This document shows, piece after piece, positions 8,555-15,680 of a stretch of 25,382 nt of DNA (within the stretch, counting starts at the first letter, position 1; each line of letters starts with the position of its first letter). Source of the stretch: Planktomarina sp. (GTDB taxonomy: Bacteria > Pseudomonadota > Alphaproteobacteria > Rhodobacterales > Rhodobacteraceae); contig JAKMFM010000262.1 in assembly GCA_022425445.1 (NCBI GenBank), positions 1-25,382 on the forward strand, written 5' to 3'. Below the pieces are notes generated by a model that worked only from the letters and a program-made list of their open reading frames with translations, made no database searches and was not told where the DNA came from. The position numbers and the translations under genes were made by a program.

Positions 8555-9808
8555 CTAATGCAAATTATGCTGGGCACCGGTGCCCTCTTCATCCATCAAC
8601 CCGCGCCCGCTGCGGAACCGATCCAAGCGGAAGCGCGCGGCGGCGGCATGCGGGCGATCTGTGGCCAAAAGATGTGCAAAGCAATAGCCAGAAGCCGGCA
8701 CGGCCTTAAATCCACCATAGCACCAGCCCGCGTTCAAATATAAACCCTCAATATGGGTTTTATCGATAATAGGTGAACCATCGGGGGTCATATCCATGAT
8801 GCCCCCCCAACTGCGCAGCATCCGCGCCTTGCCGATCATCGGCATCAGAGTCATCCCAGCCTCTGCCACATGCTCCACCATCGGCAAATTCCCCCGTGCG
8901 GCATAGCTGGCATACATATCCAGATCCCCACCAAAGACCAAACCACCCTTGTCCGATTGACTGATATAAAAATGCCCCATGCCGAAACTGATCACATGAT
9001 CGATGAAAGGTTTCAGCCCCTCGGTCACGAAGGCCTGCAGCACGTGGCTTTCGATAGGAAGGCGCATGCCCGCCATAGCCGCCACCTGGCTTGAGCGTCC
9101 CGCAACCACCATGGCCACTTTTTTTGCGACAATAGGGCCGCGGCTGGTTTGCACGCCGCGCACCACCCCCTGAACGATATCGAGTCCCGTCACCTCACAA
9201 TTTTGAATCAAATCAACACCAAGCCGATCCGCACCACGCGCATAGCCCCACGCAACGGCATCATGCCGCGCTGTGCCCGCCCTCCGCTGCAACAGGCCGC
9301 CGTAAATCGGAAACCGCCCCTGATCATAGTCTAAGTAAGGCACCATCTTGCGCAGTTGCGCCACAGACAATAACTCCGCGTCATCTCCCCGGTTGCGGAT
9401 TGAATTTGCCCGGCGAATGGCCGCGTCTCTTTGCCCATCACTATGGAACAGGCCAATTTGCCCGCGCTGTGAATGCATAACATTGTAATTGAGATCCGCC
9501 TCCAGCCCTTCCCAAAGCTTCAAGGAATGCGAATAGAATTCCGAGTTTCCGGGCAAAAAGTAATTGGCCCGAACAATGGTTGTGTTGCGCCCAATATTGC
9601 CACCGCCAATGTAGCCTTTCTCCAGCACAGCAATGCGCTTGAGCCCATATTCCTTTGCCAAATAGTAGGCGGTCGACAAGCCATGCCCGCCGCCTCCGAT
9701 GATTACAATGTCATAGGCCTCCGCCGGCTCCGGATCGCGCCAATGGGCCCGCCAGCCACGGTTGCCTGTCAACCCTTCGGTGAGAACTTTCAGAGCTGAA
9801 AAGCGCAT
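8555..9808 (-). CDS. soxB: Sarcosine oxidase beta subunit SoxB
   Basis: 417 residues. This flavin subunit carries the sarcosine-oxidising FAD and a covalently bound FMN. The FAD site is AYDIVIIGGGGHGLSTAYYL (31-50). H182 in AGTARHDAVAWGYA corresponds by position to the histidine that carries FMN in characterised heterotetrameric enzymes (about residue 172-173 there). GRNTTIVRANYF (73-84) and the C-terminus FRLDRFRSGRGLMDEEGTGA are family hallmarks. The enzyme oxidises sarcosine, giving H2O2 and 5,10-methylene-tetrahydrofolate with the partner subunits. A weak AGG element precedes the ATG at 9808. It lies 112 nt after psd, with a plausible promoter in the gap, so soxBDAG may be its own transcription unit although no terminator is obvious after psd. 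Confidence 0.96.
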   Translation of the reverse strand: MRFSALKVLTEGLTGNRGWRAHWRDPEPAEAYDIVIIGGGGHGLSTAYYLAKEYGLKRIAVLEKGYIGGGNIGRNTTIVRANYFLPGNSEFYSHSLKLWEGLEADLNYNVMHSQRGQIGLFHSDGQRDAAIRRANSIRNRGDDAELLSVAQLRKMVPYLDYDQGRFPIYGGLLQRRAGTARHDAVAWGYARGADRLGVDLIQNCEVTGLDIVQGVVRGVQTSRGPIVAKKVAMVVAGRSSQVAAMAGMRLPIESHVLQAFVTEGLKPFIDHVISFGMGHFYISQSDKGGLVFGGDLDMYASYAARGNLPMVEHVAEAGMTLMPMIGKARMLRSWGGIMDMTPDGSPIIDKTHIEGLYLNAGWCYGGFKAVPASGYCFAHLLATDRPHAAAARFRLDRFRSGRGLMDEEGTGAQHNLH

Positions 9809-9846
9809 GTCTTAAACCTGCAAATTGAAACACCTATCAGTGAATA

Positions 9847-9874
9847 AAAATATCCAGACTTTGGCAAGGGACAA
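9847..9874 (-). promoter_or_regulatory. Candidate sigma-70 promoter for soxBDAG
   Basis: On the minus strand TTGTCC (9874-9869) and TATTTT (9852-9847) are separated by 16 nt. Each matches 4 of 6 consensus bases, and they lie about 40-65 nt upstream of the soxB ATG. This is pattern matching only. Confidence 0.35.
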
Positions 9875-9920
9875 TACGCAGATCTACGGCTCTGATCGCA
9901 AAGGTTGCTGTATCCACAGG

Positions 9921-10613
9921 CTAAATCGGTTGAATCGGCCAGTCTTCAGCGGGCTGGTTCAATCGGGCCAAAATGGTTTCACCGGCCACCGCCGTCTGTC
10001 CCAGGCCGACAGCAGGCTCGATGCCTTCGGGCAGGAAGATATCCAAACGGCTGCCAAAACGGATCAAGCCAAACCGCTCACCCACCCCCAAGCGCGCGCC
10101 TACTTTTGTAAAACAAACAATACGACGCGCCACCAGGCCGGCGATCTGTGTCACGCCAATTCGGGTTTTATCGGCAGATTCAATGGTAATGGAGTTGCGC
10201 TCATTGTGCTCACTTGCCTTGTCCAAGGAGGCATTGAAAAATTTGCCATGGTGATAGCTAATCGCCACCACCTCGCCGGCGATCGGCGCACGGTTCACAT
10301 GGCAATTGAACACGTTCATAAACACAGACACCCGCGTCAAAGGCTTATCGCCCAATTGCATATCCGCCGGCGGGACGGTCTTGGTGATCAAAGATACCAC
10401 CCCATCAGCCGGAGAGAGGATGAGCCCGGGCCGCTGCGCCACGGAACGCACCGGATCGCGGAAAAAGTAATAACACCAAACGGTCAGCCCCAAACCGAGC
10501 CAAAACAGCGGCTCCCAAACCAGCCAAAGCATAGCTGTCACAGCCGCAAATATAGCCACAAATTTGCGGCCTTCAGGATGCATCGGGACGGCGATGACTT
10601 TCATCATATTCAT
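9921..10613 (-). CDS. psd: Phosphatidylserine decarboxylase (short, proenzyme type)
   Basis: 230 residues. It converts phosphatidylserine to phosphatidylethanolamine in the inner membrane. An N-terminal hydrophobic hairpin (about 17-48) precedes the catalytic part YYFFRDPVRSVAQRPGLILS and SPADGVVSLI. The family motif VSVFMNVFNCHVNRAPIAG is at 96-113. The self-cleavage site is G187-S188 in IRFGSRLD, where Ser becomes the pyruvoyl group. The length and RFGSR site fit the short 'related' Psd subfamily common in alphaproteobacteria. The ATG at 10613 is 4 nt after the dgkA stop. ATG codons at residues 3 and 4 are alternatives and no strong ribosome site is present. It is the last gene of the six-gene lipid block. 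In relatives psd and pssA are often adjacent; here eptA-like and dgkA lie between them. Confidence 0.95.
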   Translation of the reverse strand: MNMMKVIAVPMHPEGRKFVAIFAAVTAMLWLVWEPLFWLGLGLTVWCYYFFRDPVRSVAQRPGLILSPADGVVSLITKTVPPADMQLGDKPLTRVSVFMNVFNCHVNRAPIAGEVVAISYHHGKFFNASLDKASEHNERNSITIESADKTRIGVTQIAGLVARRIVCFTKVGARLGVGERFGLIRFGSRLDIFLPEGIEPAVGLGQTAVAGETILARLNQPAEDWPIQPI

Positions 10614-10617
10614 CAGG

Positions 10618-11007
10618 TCAAATCCAATTCAAAGTTGTTAAGGTCACGAAAACCGCAAAAACCCCATTTAGACAGAGCATAGCGAAAACCGCGAACGACC
10701 CGAGGTCTTTGGCATGTTTTGCGGGCAGTGACCACTCCGGTGACACCAGATCAACAATTTCTTCAATCGCCGTATTGATCGCTTCGATCGCAATCGTCAT
10801 TCCGACCAATACAATGGACATGACAACATGCATCAATTCGGCCCCAATCCAGATCAAAATCGCCACAAGGCATAGGCCCGCCAGAAGCTGATGACGAAAC
10901 GCTGTTTCCCCCCAAAGTCGTCGTGCGCCGCCCATCGAGTAGCGCGCGGCAGCGAAAAGATGGGCAATCCCATGAATTTTTTCTGGTTTTTGCGGATCAT
11001 TGTTCAT
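10618..11007 (-). CDS. dgkA: Diacylglycerol kinase DgkA
   Basis: 129 residues, a small integral-membrane kinase that turns diacylglycerol plus ATP into phosphatidate. Family residues are visible: E34 in RRLWGETAFRHQ; E75, N78 and E82 in IAIEAINTAIEEIVDLV; and K100/D101 in AKHAKDLGSFAVF. They correspond to E28, E69, N72, E76, K94 and D95 of the E. coli enzyme. Three transmembrane segments lie at about 40-56, 58-75 and 103-127. The ATG shares one base with the stop of the preceding eptA-like gene (TGATG), so the two are almost certainly translationally coupled. EptA enzymes release diacylglycerol from PE, which makes DgkA a natural recycling partner. An mcr-3/dgkA pairing is known from Aeromonas-derived elements. 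Confidence 0.95.
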   Translation of the reverse strand: MNNDPQKPEKIHGIAHLFAAARYSMGGARRLWGETAFRHQLLAGLCLVAILIWIGAELMHVVMSIVLVGMTIAIEAINTAIEEIVDLVSPEWSLPAKHAKDLGSFAVFAMLCLNGVFAVFVTLTTLNWI

Positions 11008-12614
11008 CAGTTTCTCCCACAGTCGGCGAAAATATCAAGTTCAGGGACGCGCTCTGCGGTATCCACACCGGTCAGACCTAATAATGAATGAAACAGATGA
11101 TCGTGGGAATAGGCGGCGGAGGCTTTCGCTCTCAAACACCCATCATCAATCCCCACACTCTTGGCAAAGGTCTGAGACTGCCAAAACAACATCGGAACTT
11201 TGGTTTGTTCATCGGGGGCCATAAAATAGGGGGCGCCATGTAGGTAGAGGCCATTTTCTCCCAAGGACTCTCCGTGGTCGGATATATAAAGCACCGCGCT
11301 GGCCAAATGGTCTTGCGCTGAGAGCAGCGCGATCAAATCTTGCAAGACTTTGTCCGTATAAAGGATAGTGTTGTCATAGGCGTTTATCACCTCTTCAGAG
11401 GTGCATGCGCTCAAATTTGCGGTGCGGCAGGCTGGTTTGAATTTCTCAAAAGCCTCCGGATAGCGCAGATAGTAAGACGGCCCATGGCTGCCGATTTGAT
11501 GCAACACAAGGGTGGTGTCTTGGTCAATTTCCGGCAAAATCTGCGCCACTTCCTTGACCAAAATTCCATCGGTACATTCCCCTTCGCCGCAAAACTCGGG
11601 ATCGTCGGCATAGGTGACTTGCCGATAGCCGATGCGCGCGGCCACCCTCTTGTCACCCGTATTGTTTTCAATCCATTCCACCCGCATGCCTGATCTTTGG
11701 ATCACATCCAAAACATTCTCATGCGAAACACCTAGCTCATGCGAATAGTCCACGCGCCCGTATCGCGAAAACATGCAGGGAAGGGAAACGGCCGTTGAGG
11801 TACCACAACTTGAGACGTTCTCAAAATACAAAATATCTTCTTGAGCCAAAAGTGGATTGGTCTTGCGTTCATATCCCCCAAGACTGAAGTTCTGCGCCCT
11901 TGCGGTCTCCCCCACCACCACAACGGTCACCTTTGGCAGATCAGCGACATTGCCAGACCTTTTCAGCACCGCATCGAGGCCGATAGCAACAAAGGGCAAT
12001 GTCTTGGAGCGGCTAAGCATCGCGACAAAGCGCACGGATTCGACAAGCGGGGCCAAGGGCTGAAAACTTGCCTTTAGGTCTCCACGGCTCCGCAAAATCG
12101 ACGCATAATTTTTCATATCACTCAACAAAAGCCCCACAAAGCCGATCAAGCAGAGCATCGAAAACAAGCCATTTTGCCAAATCGTCTGCCGAAGCATGCG
12201 CCGTGAGAGCGGCACCTTTAACACCACTAGTGCCGGCACAATTCCCGCTACGATAACCCAGAAAACGAAGGGGGCGGTGATCAGATGTTTACCCTCTGTA
12301 AAGGTCGTGCTGACGGCGTTTTGGATCATTTCCCGGTCAATCACGACCCCAAGCTCATCCATGTAGTAAGACGTGACAGCCGATACCATAAAAAATCCGG
12401 CTATGAGCGGGCGCAAGACCGAGCGAAAAGCCAGCGCCCCAAGCAGAGCGCAACACAAAAGAAAGAATGCCGTTGCGAACTTCACCCCGCTGAGAAAATT
12501 TCCATCGAACACATCCGACCATAAGCCCCAAAAAGTCTCATTATAAATTGTAAAGACCGTTGCAACAGCAACGGCCACCAGCATCAACGGATGCATCGGT
12601 CTGATGCGTATCAT
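11007..12614 (-). CDS. eptA: Phosphoethanolamine transferase, EptA family (copy 1)
   Basis: 535 residues, matching EptA/MCR enzymes that move phosphoethanolamine from PE to an outer-membrane acceptor, usually lipid A. Five transmembrane helices span about 8-165, then comes a periplasmic sulfatase-like domain. Key residues by comparison with MCR-1: E236 (VVGETARAQ), nucleophile T274 in CGTSTAVSLPCMFS, H377 (HQIGSHGP), D446-H447 (YISDHGESLG) and H459. Six cysteines form the expected three disulfides: C270-C280, C342-C347 and C396-C404. The active site is thus complete. It starts 3 nt after the pssA stop and its stop overlaps dgkA. The acceptor cannot be read from sequence; lipid A is the family default. 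Confidence 0.93.
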   Translation of the reverse strand: MIRIRPMHPLMLVAVAVATVFTIYNETFWGLWSDVFDGNFLSGVKFATAFFLLCCALLGALAFRSVLRPLIAGFFMVSAVTSYYMDELGVVIDREMIQNAVSTTFTEGKHLITAPFVFWVIVAGIVPALVVLKVPLSRRMLRQTIWQNGLFSMLCLIGFVGLLLSDMKNYASILRSRGDLKASFQPLAPLVESVRFVAMLSRSKTLPFVAIGLDAVLKRSGNVADLPKVTVVVVGETARAQNFSLGGYERKTNPLLAQEDILYFENVSSCGTSTAVSLPCMFSRYGRVDYSHELGVSHENVLDVIQRSGMRVEWIENNTGDKRVAARIGYRQVTYADDPEFCGEGECTDGILVKEVAQILPEIDQDTTLVLHQIGSHGPSYYLRYPEAFEKFKPACRTANLSACTSEEVINAYDNTILYTDKVLQDLIALLSAQDHLASAVLYISDHGESLGENGLYLHGAPYFMAPDEQTKVPMLFWQSQTFAKSVGIDDGCLRAKASAAYSHDHLFHSLLGLTGVDTAERVPELDIFADCGRN

Positions 12615-12617
12615 CGC

Positions 12618-13361
12618 TTAAGACCTTTTCGCCAATTTAGCACGTTTTGAGAGCCAATAGATTGGGATCATCGCCAGGTAAATCGCATTGGCAAACAACA
12701 GCGTATACCAAGGGAAAACTAACAGGCTGATCACAAAGATGACCGCCAACAAAATCACCGGCAACCTCATGGAGGCGGGGAAGGTTGTGCTCTTCAATGA
12801 CATGGTTGGGAATGTACCCACTGCAAGACCTGCGCATATGACGACAAATACAATGGCAGCCTCAACATAATGGCCAGCCACATCGACCCCGGCCATGACC
12901 AAAAATAGCGGCGAGAGCCCTAAACAGGCCAATGCGGGCGCAGGCACTCCGACAAAATCAACTGATTTCGCGCCATCCGCTTGGCTGACATTAAAGCGCG
13001 CCAGGCGCAGAGCGCAGCAGATCGAGAAGATCATGACGGCGATCCACCCAAATCTGGCGGCATCGGACTCTACAAAAATTGTGAAATAAATCACCAAAGG
13101 GGTCGCGATCCCGAAATTGAAAAAATCGGCCAGCGTGTCCAATTCGGCACCAATTTTGCTTTCACTTTTCATAACCCGTGCCAGCCGGCCATCGGCGGCA
13201 TCCAAAATCATCGCGAGGACCAGCAAATAAAGGGCAACGCTAACGTTGCCTTGCAGCGCAGAACGTACTGCCGTCAAACCGACGCAAATGCCAAAAATCG
13301 TTACAATATTGGGCAACATTTTTGAGAGTGGCTCTCTTGGAGCTGAAGATGAAGATTTCAT
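12618..13361 (-). CDS. pssA: CDP-diacylglycerol-serine O-phosphatidyltransferase
   Basis: 247 residues. This inner-membrane enzyme makes phosphatidylserine from CDP-diacylglycerol and serine, the step before Psd. The CDP-alcohol phosphotransferase signature is complete: DG-RL-AR, eight residues, G-AEL-D-TLA-D, starting at D in ILDAADGRLARV. Multiple hydrophobic segments follow, including a long C-terminal stretch (LPVILLAVIFVISLLVFPWY). The frame is open far upstream, but the ATG at 13361 fits the family N-terminus (PLSKMLPNIVTIFGICVGLT) and overlaps the PAP2 gene stop as ATGA. Serine is preferred over glycerol or inositol as substrate because of the PssA-like LPNIVT and FFNFGIATP segments and the nearby psd. 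Confidence 0.93.
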   Translation of the reverse strand: MKSSSSAPREPLSKMLPNIVTIFGICVGLTAVRSALQGNVSVALYLLVLAMILDAADGRLARVMKSESKIGAELDTLADFFNFGIATPLVIYFTIFVESDAARFGWIAVMIFSICCALRLARFNVSQADGAKSVDFVGVPAPALACLGLSPLFLVMAGVDVAGHYVEAAIVFVVICAGLAVGTFPTMSLKSTTFPASMRLPVILLAVIFVISLLVFPWYTLLFANAIYLAMIPIYWLSKRAKLAKRS

Positions 13362-13981
13362 TTGACCCCAAAAAATCGCGCTATCTGGCTTCGAAAACCA
13401 GACAGTTTTGTCGAAAATAGTGCCGCCACCAACAGACCAGTTGCAGCTCCAGAAATCGTAGCAGAAACTGTATGCTTGTCCAACATAACTCTCGCGTACA
13501 TTGTAAACAGCAAAACCGGGATCACAATGACCCCGAACCAAATACTGTATCGGCGCATAACAAAATAAGCACAAGCCCCCGCCAGCGTTGAGTGCCCCGA
13601 CGGCATATTGTGTTTGCTGCTGGTCGAATTGGGCCGCTGTCCCAGCCGCGTTCCCATGATTTCAACATCATTCAGCAGTCGCTTTGGACCGTGTGACGCC
13701 AAAATGCCCACGACCGTTATCATACCTAATTGCTTCCACCCCTCTTTGTCTTTCAAAACCAAAGCCAGTACGAATGGCAGCATTGTGTTAATATGACGCC
13801 CATAATCCTCAAATGCCACAACCACTGGCCGCTCATGCCCACCTTTAGAGACGGCATAATCGTTTTCCATATCGCTGGGATAGACGGTCGCCGCAAGGAT
13901 GATCACCACCACCATACACACGACAATGCCATGCCGGTAAATGACCTTAAATGGTTGGGACAAAAGTTCTCTAAATGTCAT
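13358..13981 (-). CDS. PAP2-family membrane phosphatase
   Basis: 207 residues from the chosen ATG. It is an integral-membrane member of the PAP2 (type 2 phosphatidate phosphatase) superfamily with about five or six hydrophobic segments. Motif 2 is intact (NMPSGHSTLAG, P127-H130) and motif 3 is ARVMLDKHTVSA with R164 and nucleophile-type H170. Two departures are visible: the final Asp of motif 3 is Ala (A174), and the Lys expected seven residues before RP (R116-P117) in motif 1 is Met. Substrates of the family include lipid A phosphates (LpxE/LpxF), undecaprenyl pyrophosphate and phosphatidate. The position between two eptA-like genes favours a lipid phosphate. An ATG at 13999 is an alternative start; 13981 has the better spacing (7 nt after the upstream stop). 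Confidence 0.85.
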   Translation of the reverse strand: MTFRELLSQPFKVIYRHGIVVCMVVVIILAATVYPSDMENDYAVSKGGHERPVVVAFEDYGRHINTMLPFVLALVLKDKEGWKQLGMITVVGILASHGPKRLLNDVEIMGTRLGQRPNSTSSKHNMPSGHSTLAGACAYFVMRRYSIWFGVIVIPVLLFTMYARVMLDKHTVSATISGAATGLLVAALFSTKLSGFRSQIARFFGVK

Positions 13982-13988
13982 AGGACGC

Positions 13989-15596
13989 CTACTTGTCATA
14001 AAGGGTGAATATGTCAAACTCAGGTTTGTATATCTCACTGCGCAAACCGAAGGCACCCATGACACTGTGAAACGGAAAGTCATGGGGGTGGGTCTCCGGA
14101 CGAAGAATTGCTTGAGCCGTCAGGCCGCGCGCCTCGGCAAACCCCTCCGACATCCACACCAAAAACGGCACTTCACGTTGCGCTTTAGGAGCAATTGCGT
14201 TGGGTGCGCCATGCAAATAAAATCCATCTTCACCCAAAGATTGACCGTGGTCGGACACATAGATCAATGCCGCATTTATATCGTTTAGGGCATCAAGCTG
14301 CGCAATCAAATCAGCAATCAAACTGTCCGTATAGCGAATGGTGTTGTCATAGGCGTTGTCCAAAGCCTCTTGTGAACAGCGCGACACCTGAACAGTTTCG
14401 CAGACCGGGGTAAAGCGCTCAAACTCCTTGGGGTATTTGCTGTAATAAGCCGGGCCATGGCTGCCGGTTTGGTGCAGAGTCACAAAAACACGCGCGCCCT
14501 CAGTCTGTTCAATCAAATCTCCCAATTGCCAGTTCAAAAGCGCGTCAGATCCTCCTTCCGGACAGAATTCAGTCGCACAATTTTCCAAAATATCTGCACG
14601 ATTTTGGTACAGATCCACATCGATCGGCGGAGCACCAGAGTTGTTCGACCTAAAAATTGTCGCAACGCCGTGACGCTTGACGTAATTTGGCAGTGGCTCA
14701 AAAACTGTGCGCGCTGACGCATTGCGGCCTTCATGAGTTAAAATACAGGCCGTAGACGAGATCGTATTCGTCGAACAGGCGAGACCAGCCGGGAAAACCG
14801 CAAGATTGTAGCTGGCGGTAAACGGATTCGTCTCCCGGGCATATCCGAGGGCTGAAAATCGGTCGGCGCGCGCGGCTTCACCAATGACCAAGACCACAAC
14901 ATCTTTCCGCGCTGTCGGCGCAGTTATGAACTGTGCATCGGGAAGCAAAACTTGCTCGCGATTGTCCATTGCGACGCGATTAAAGTGCCGCGCAACATTT
15001 ATGATATAGGACCATGGCAGAATTTTACTGCCCATGCGCGATGCATGGCGGTCATACCAAAGCATCGTGAAAGAGGTGAGTGCAATCCATGCCGCCAATA
15101 TGCCAATTGCCCCAACAGCATAGGCAAAGCGCCAGATTCGGGCCAGCCCTCGCGCTTTGACTTTTAACACCAAGACAGCCGGAACTATTCCCAAGAACAG
15201 CACATAAGGAACAAGCGACAGGTGTAACAGCTCGGCAGTTTCGCGACGATCGGTGTTCAATATATTACCGACCATCGTCCGATCAATTTCAATTCCGTAT
15301 GTCAGCATGAAATAGAGCGCAACTGAATTGACGATAAATACCAGCGCGACCACCCATTTCATGAGCCAGAGCGCGATGGTTGATAGGCTACAAACAAGGG
15401 CGGCAAACAGGCAAACTTGCAAGACTTGCAACGATAGAATTTGCACCCAGCCCTCGGGTGTATGTAAGTCGCTGAACCGCAATGCATAAGATAGCAAAGG
15501 TGCTTGAAATGCCGCCAGAGTGAACAGACAGGCCGCCGCCGTAAAGCTCAACAGCCCAACAGGTCGGGTCAGCGTCTTTTCAAACCAATCGCGCAC
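13989..15596 (-). CDS. Phosphoethanolamine transferase-like protein, EptA family (copy 2, divergent)
   Basis: 535 residues from the chosen GTG. It has five predicted membrane helices (about 10-35, 52-75, 77-100, 130-147, 160-180) and a periplasmic sulfatase-fold domain. E240 (VIGEAARADRFSALGY), H380 (HQTGSHGPAYY), D449-H450 (YVSDHGQSLG) and H463 are conserved. The nucleophile loop reads CSTNTISSTACILT: T278 aligns with the MCR-1/EptA nucleophile and C274-C284 keeps the disulfide spacing, but the usual AVSxPCMFS segment is changed. C340-C345 and C399-C407 are also present. It is therefore probably active but with different acceptor or donor recognition. An in-frame TTG at 15641 is the alternative start; the GTG at 15596 has GGAG 10 nt ahead and gives the same length as copy 1. 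It is the first gene of the lipid block. Confidence 0.85.
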   Translation of the reverse strand: MRDWFEKTLTRPVGLLSFTAAACLFTLAAFQAPLLSYALRFSDLHTPEGWVQILSLQVLQVCLFAALVCSLSTIALWLMKWVVALVFIVNSVALYFMLTYGIEIDRTMVGNILNTDRRETAELLHLSLVPYVLFLGIVPAVLVLKVKARGLARIWRFAYAVGAIGILAAWIALTSFTMLWYDRHASRMGSKILPWSYIINVARHFNRVAMDNREQVLLPDAQFITAPTARKDVVVLVIGEAARADRFSALGYARETNPFTASYNLAVFPAGLACSTNTISSTACILTHEGRNASARTVFEPLPNYVKRHGVATIFRSNNSGAPPIDVDLYQNRADILENCATEFCPEGGSDALLNWQLGDLIEQTEGARVFVTLHQTGSHGPAYYSKYPKEFERFTPVCETVQVSRCSQEALDNAYDNTIRYTDSLIADLIAQLDALNDINAALIYVSDHGQSLGEDGFYLHGAPNAIAPKAQREVPFLVWMSEGFAEARGLTAQAILRPETHPHDFPFHSVMGAFGLRSEIYKPEFDIFTLYDK

Positions 15597-15606
15597 GGCA
15601 CTAGAT

Positions 15607-15610
15607 CTCC
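15607..15610 (-). promoter_or_regulatory. Ribosome binding site for eptA copy 2
   Basis: GGAG on the minus strand, 10 nt before the GTG at 15596. It supports that start over the TTG at 15641, which has no such element. A TAGAAT box at 15631-15626 would also place a transcript start downstream of the TTG. Confidence 0.4.
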
Positions 15611-15645
15611 GAATGGGCGCTGCACATTCTAGCCGCCCCAAAGGC

Positions 15646-15675
15646 TACCTACCTTTTCGGTCGCAACCCTGTCAA
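15646..15675 (-). promoter_or_regulatory. Weak candidate promoter for the lipid block
   Basis: In the 84-nt gap between the dehydrogenase stop and eptA copy 2, a perfect TTGACA (15675-15670) is followed after 18 nt by TAGGTA (15651-15646), a poor -10. A better -10-like TAGAAT lies at 15631-15626 but has no -35 at proper spacing. Either could serve, or the block may be read through from the upstream gene. Confidence 0.25.
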
Positions 15676-15680
15676 TTGAG

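Noticed and set aside
9825..10682. 285-codon plus-strand open frame opposite psd
   Set aside because: The translation is rich in His, Arg and Gln with no domain, and it fully covers psd, whose motifs are intact on the other strand.
13362..13574. N-terminal extension of pssA by 71 residues
   Set aside because: It overlaps PAP2 coding almost completely and is Cys/Trp-rich without similarity to PssA; the ATGA junction at 13361 is the normal start.
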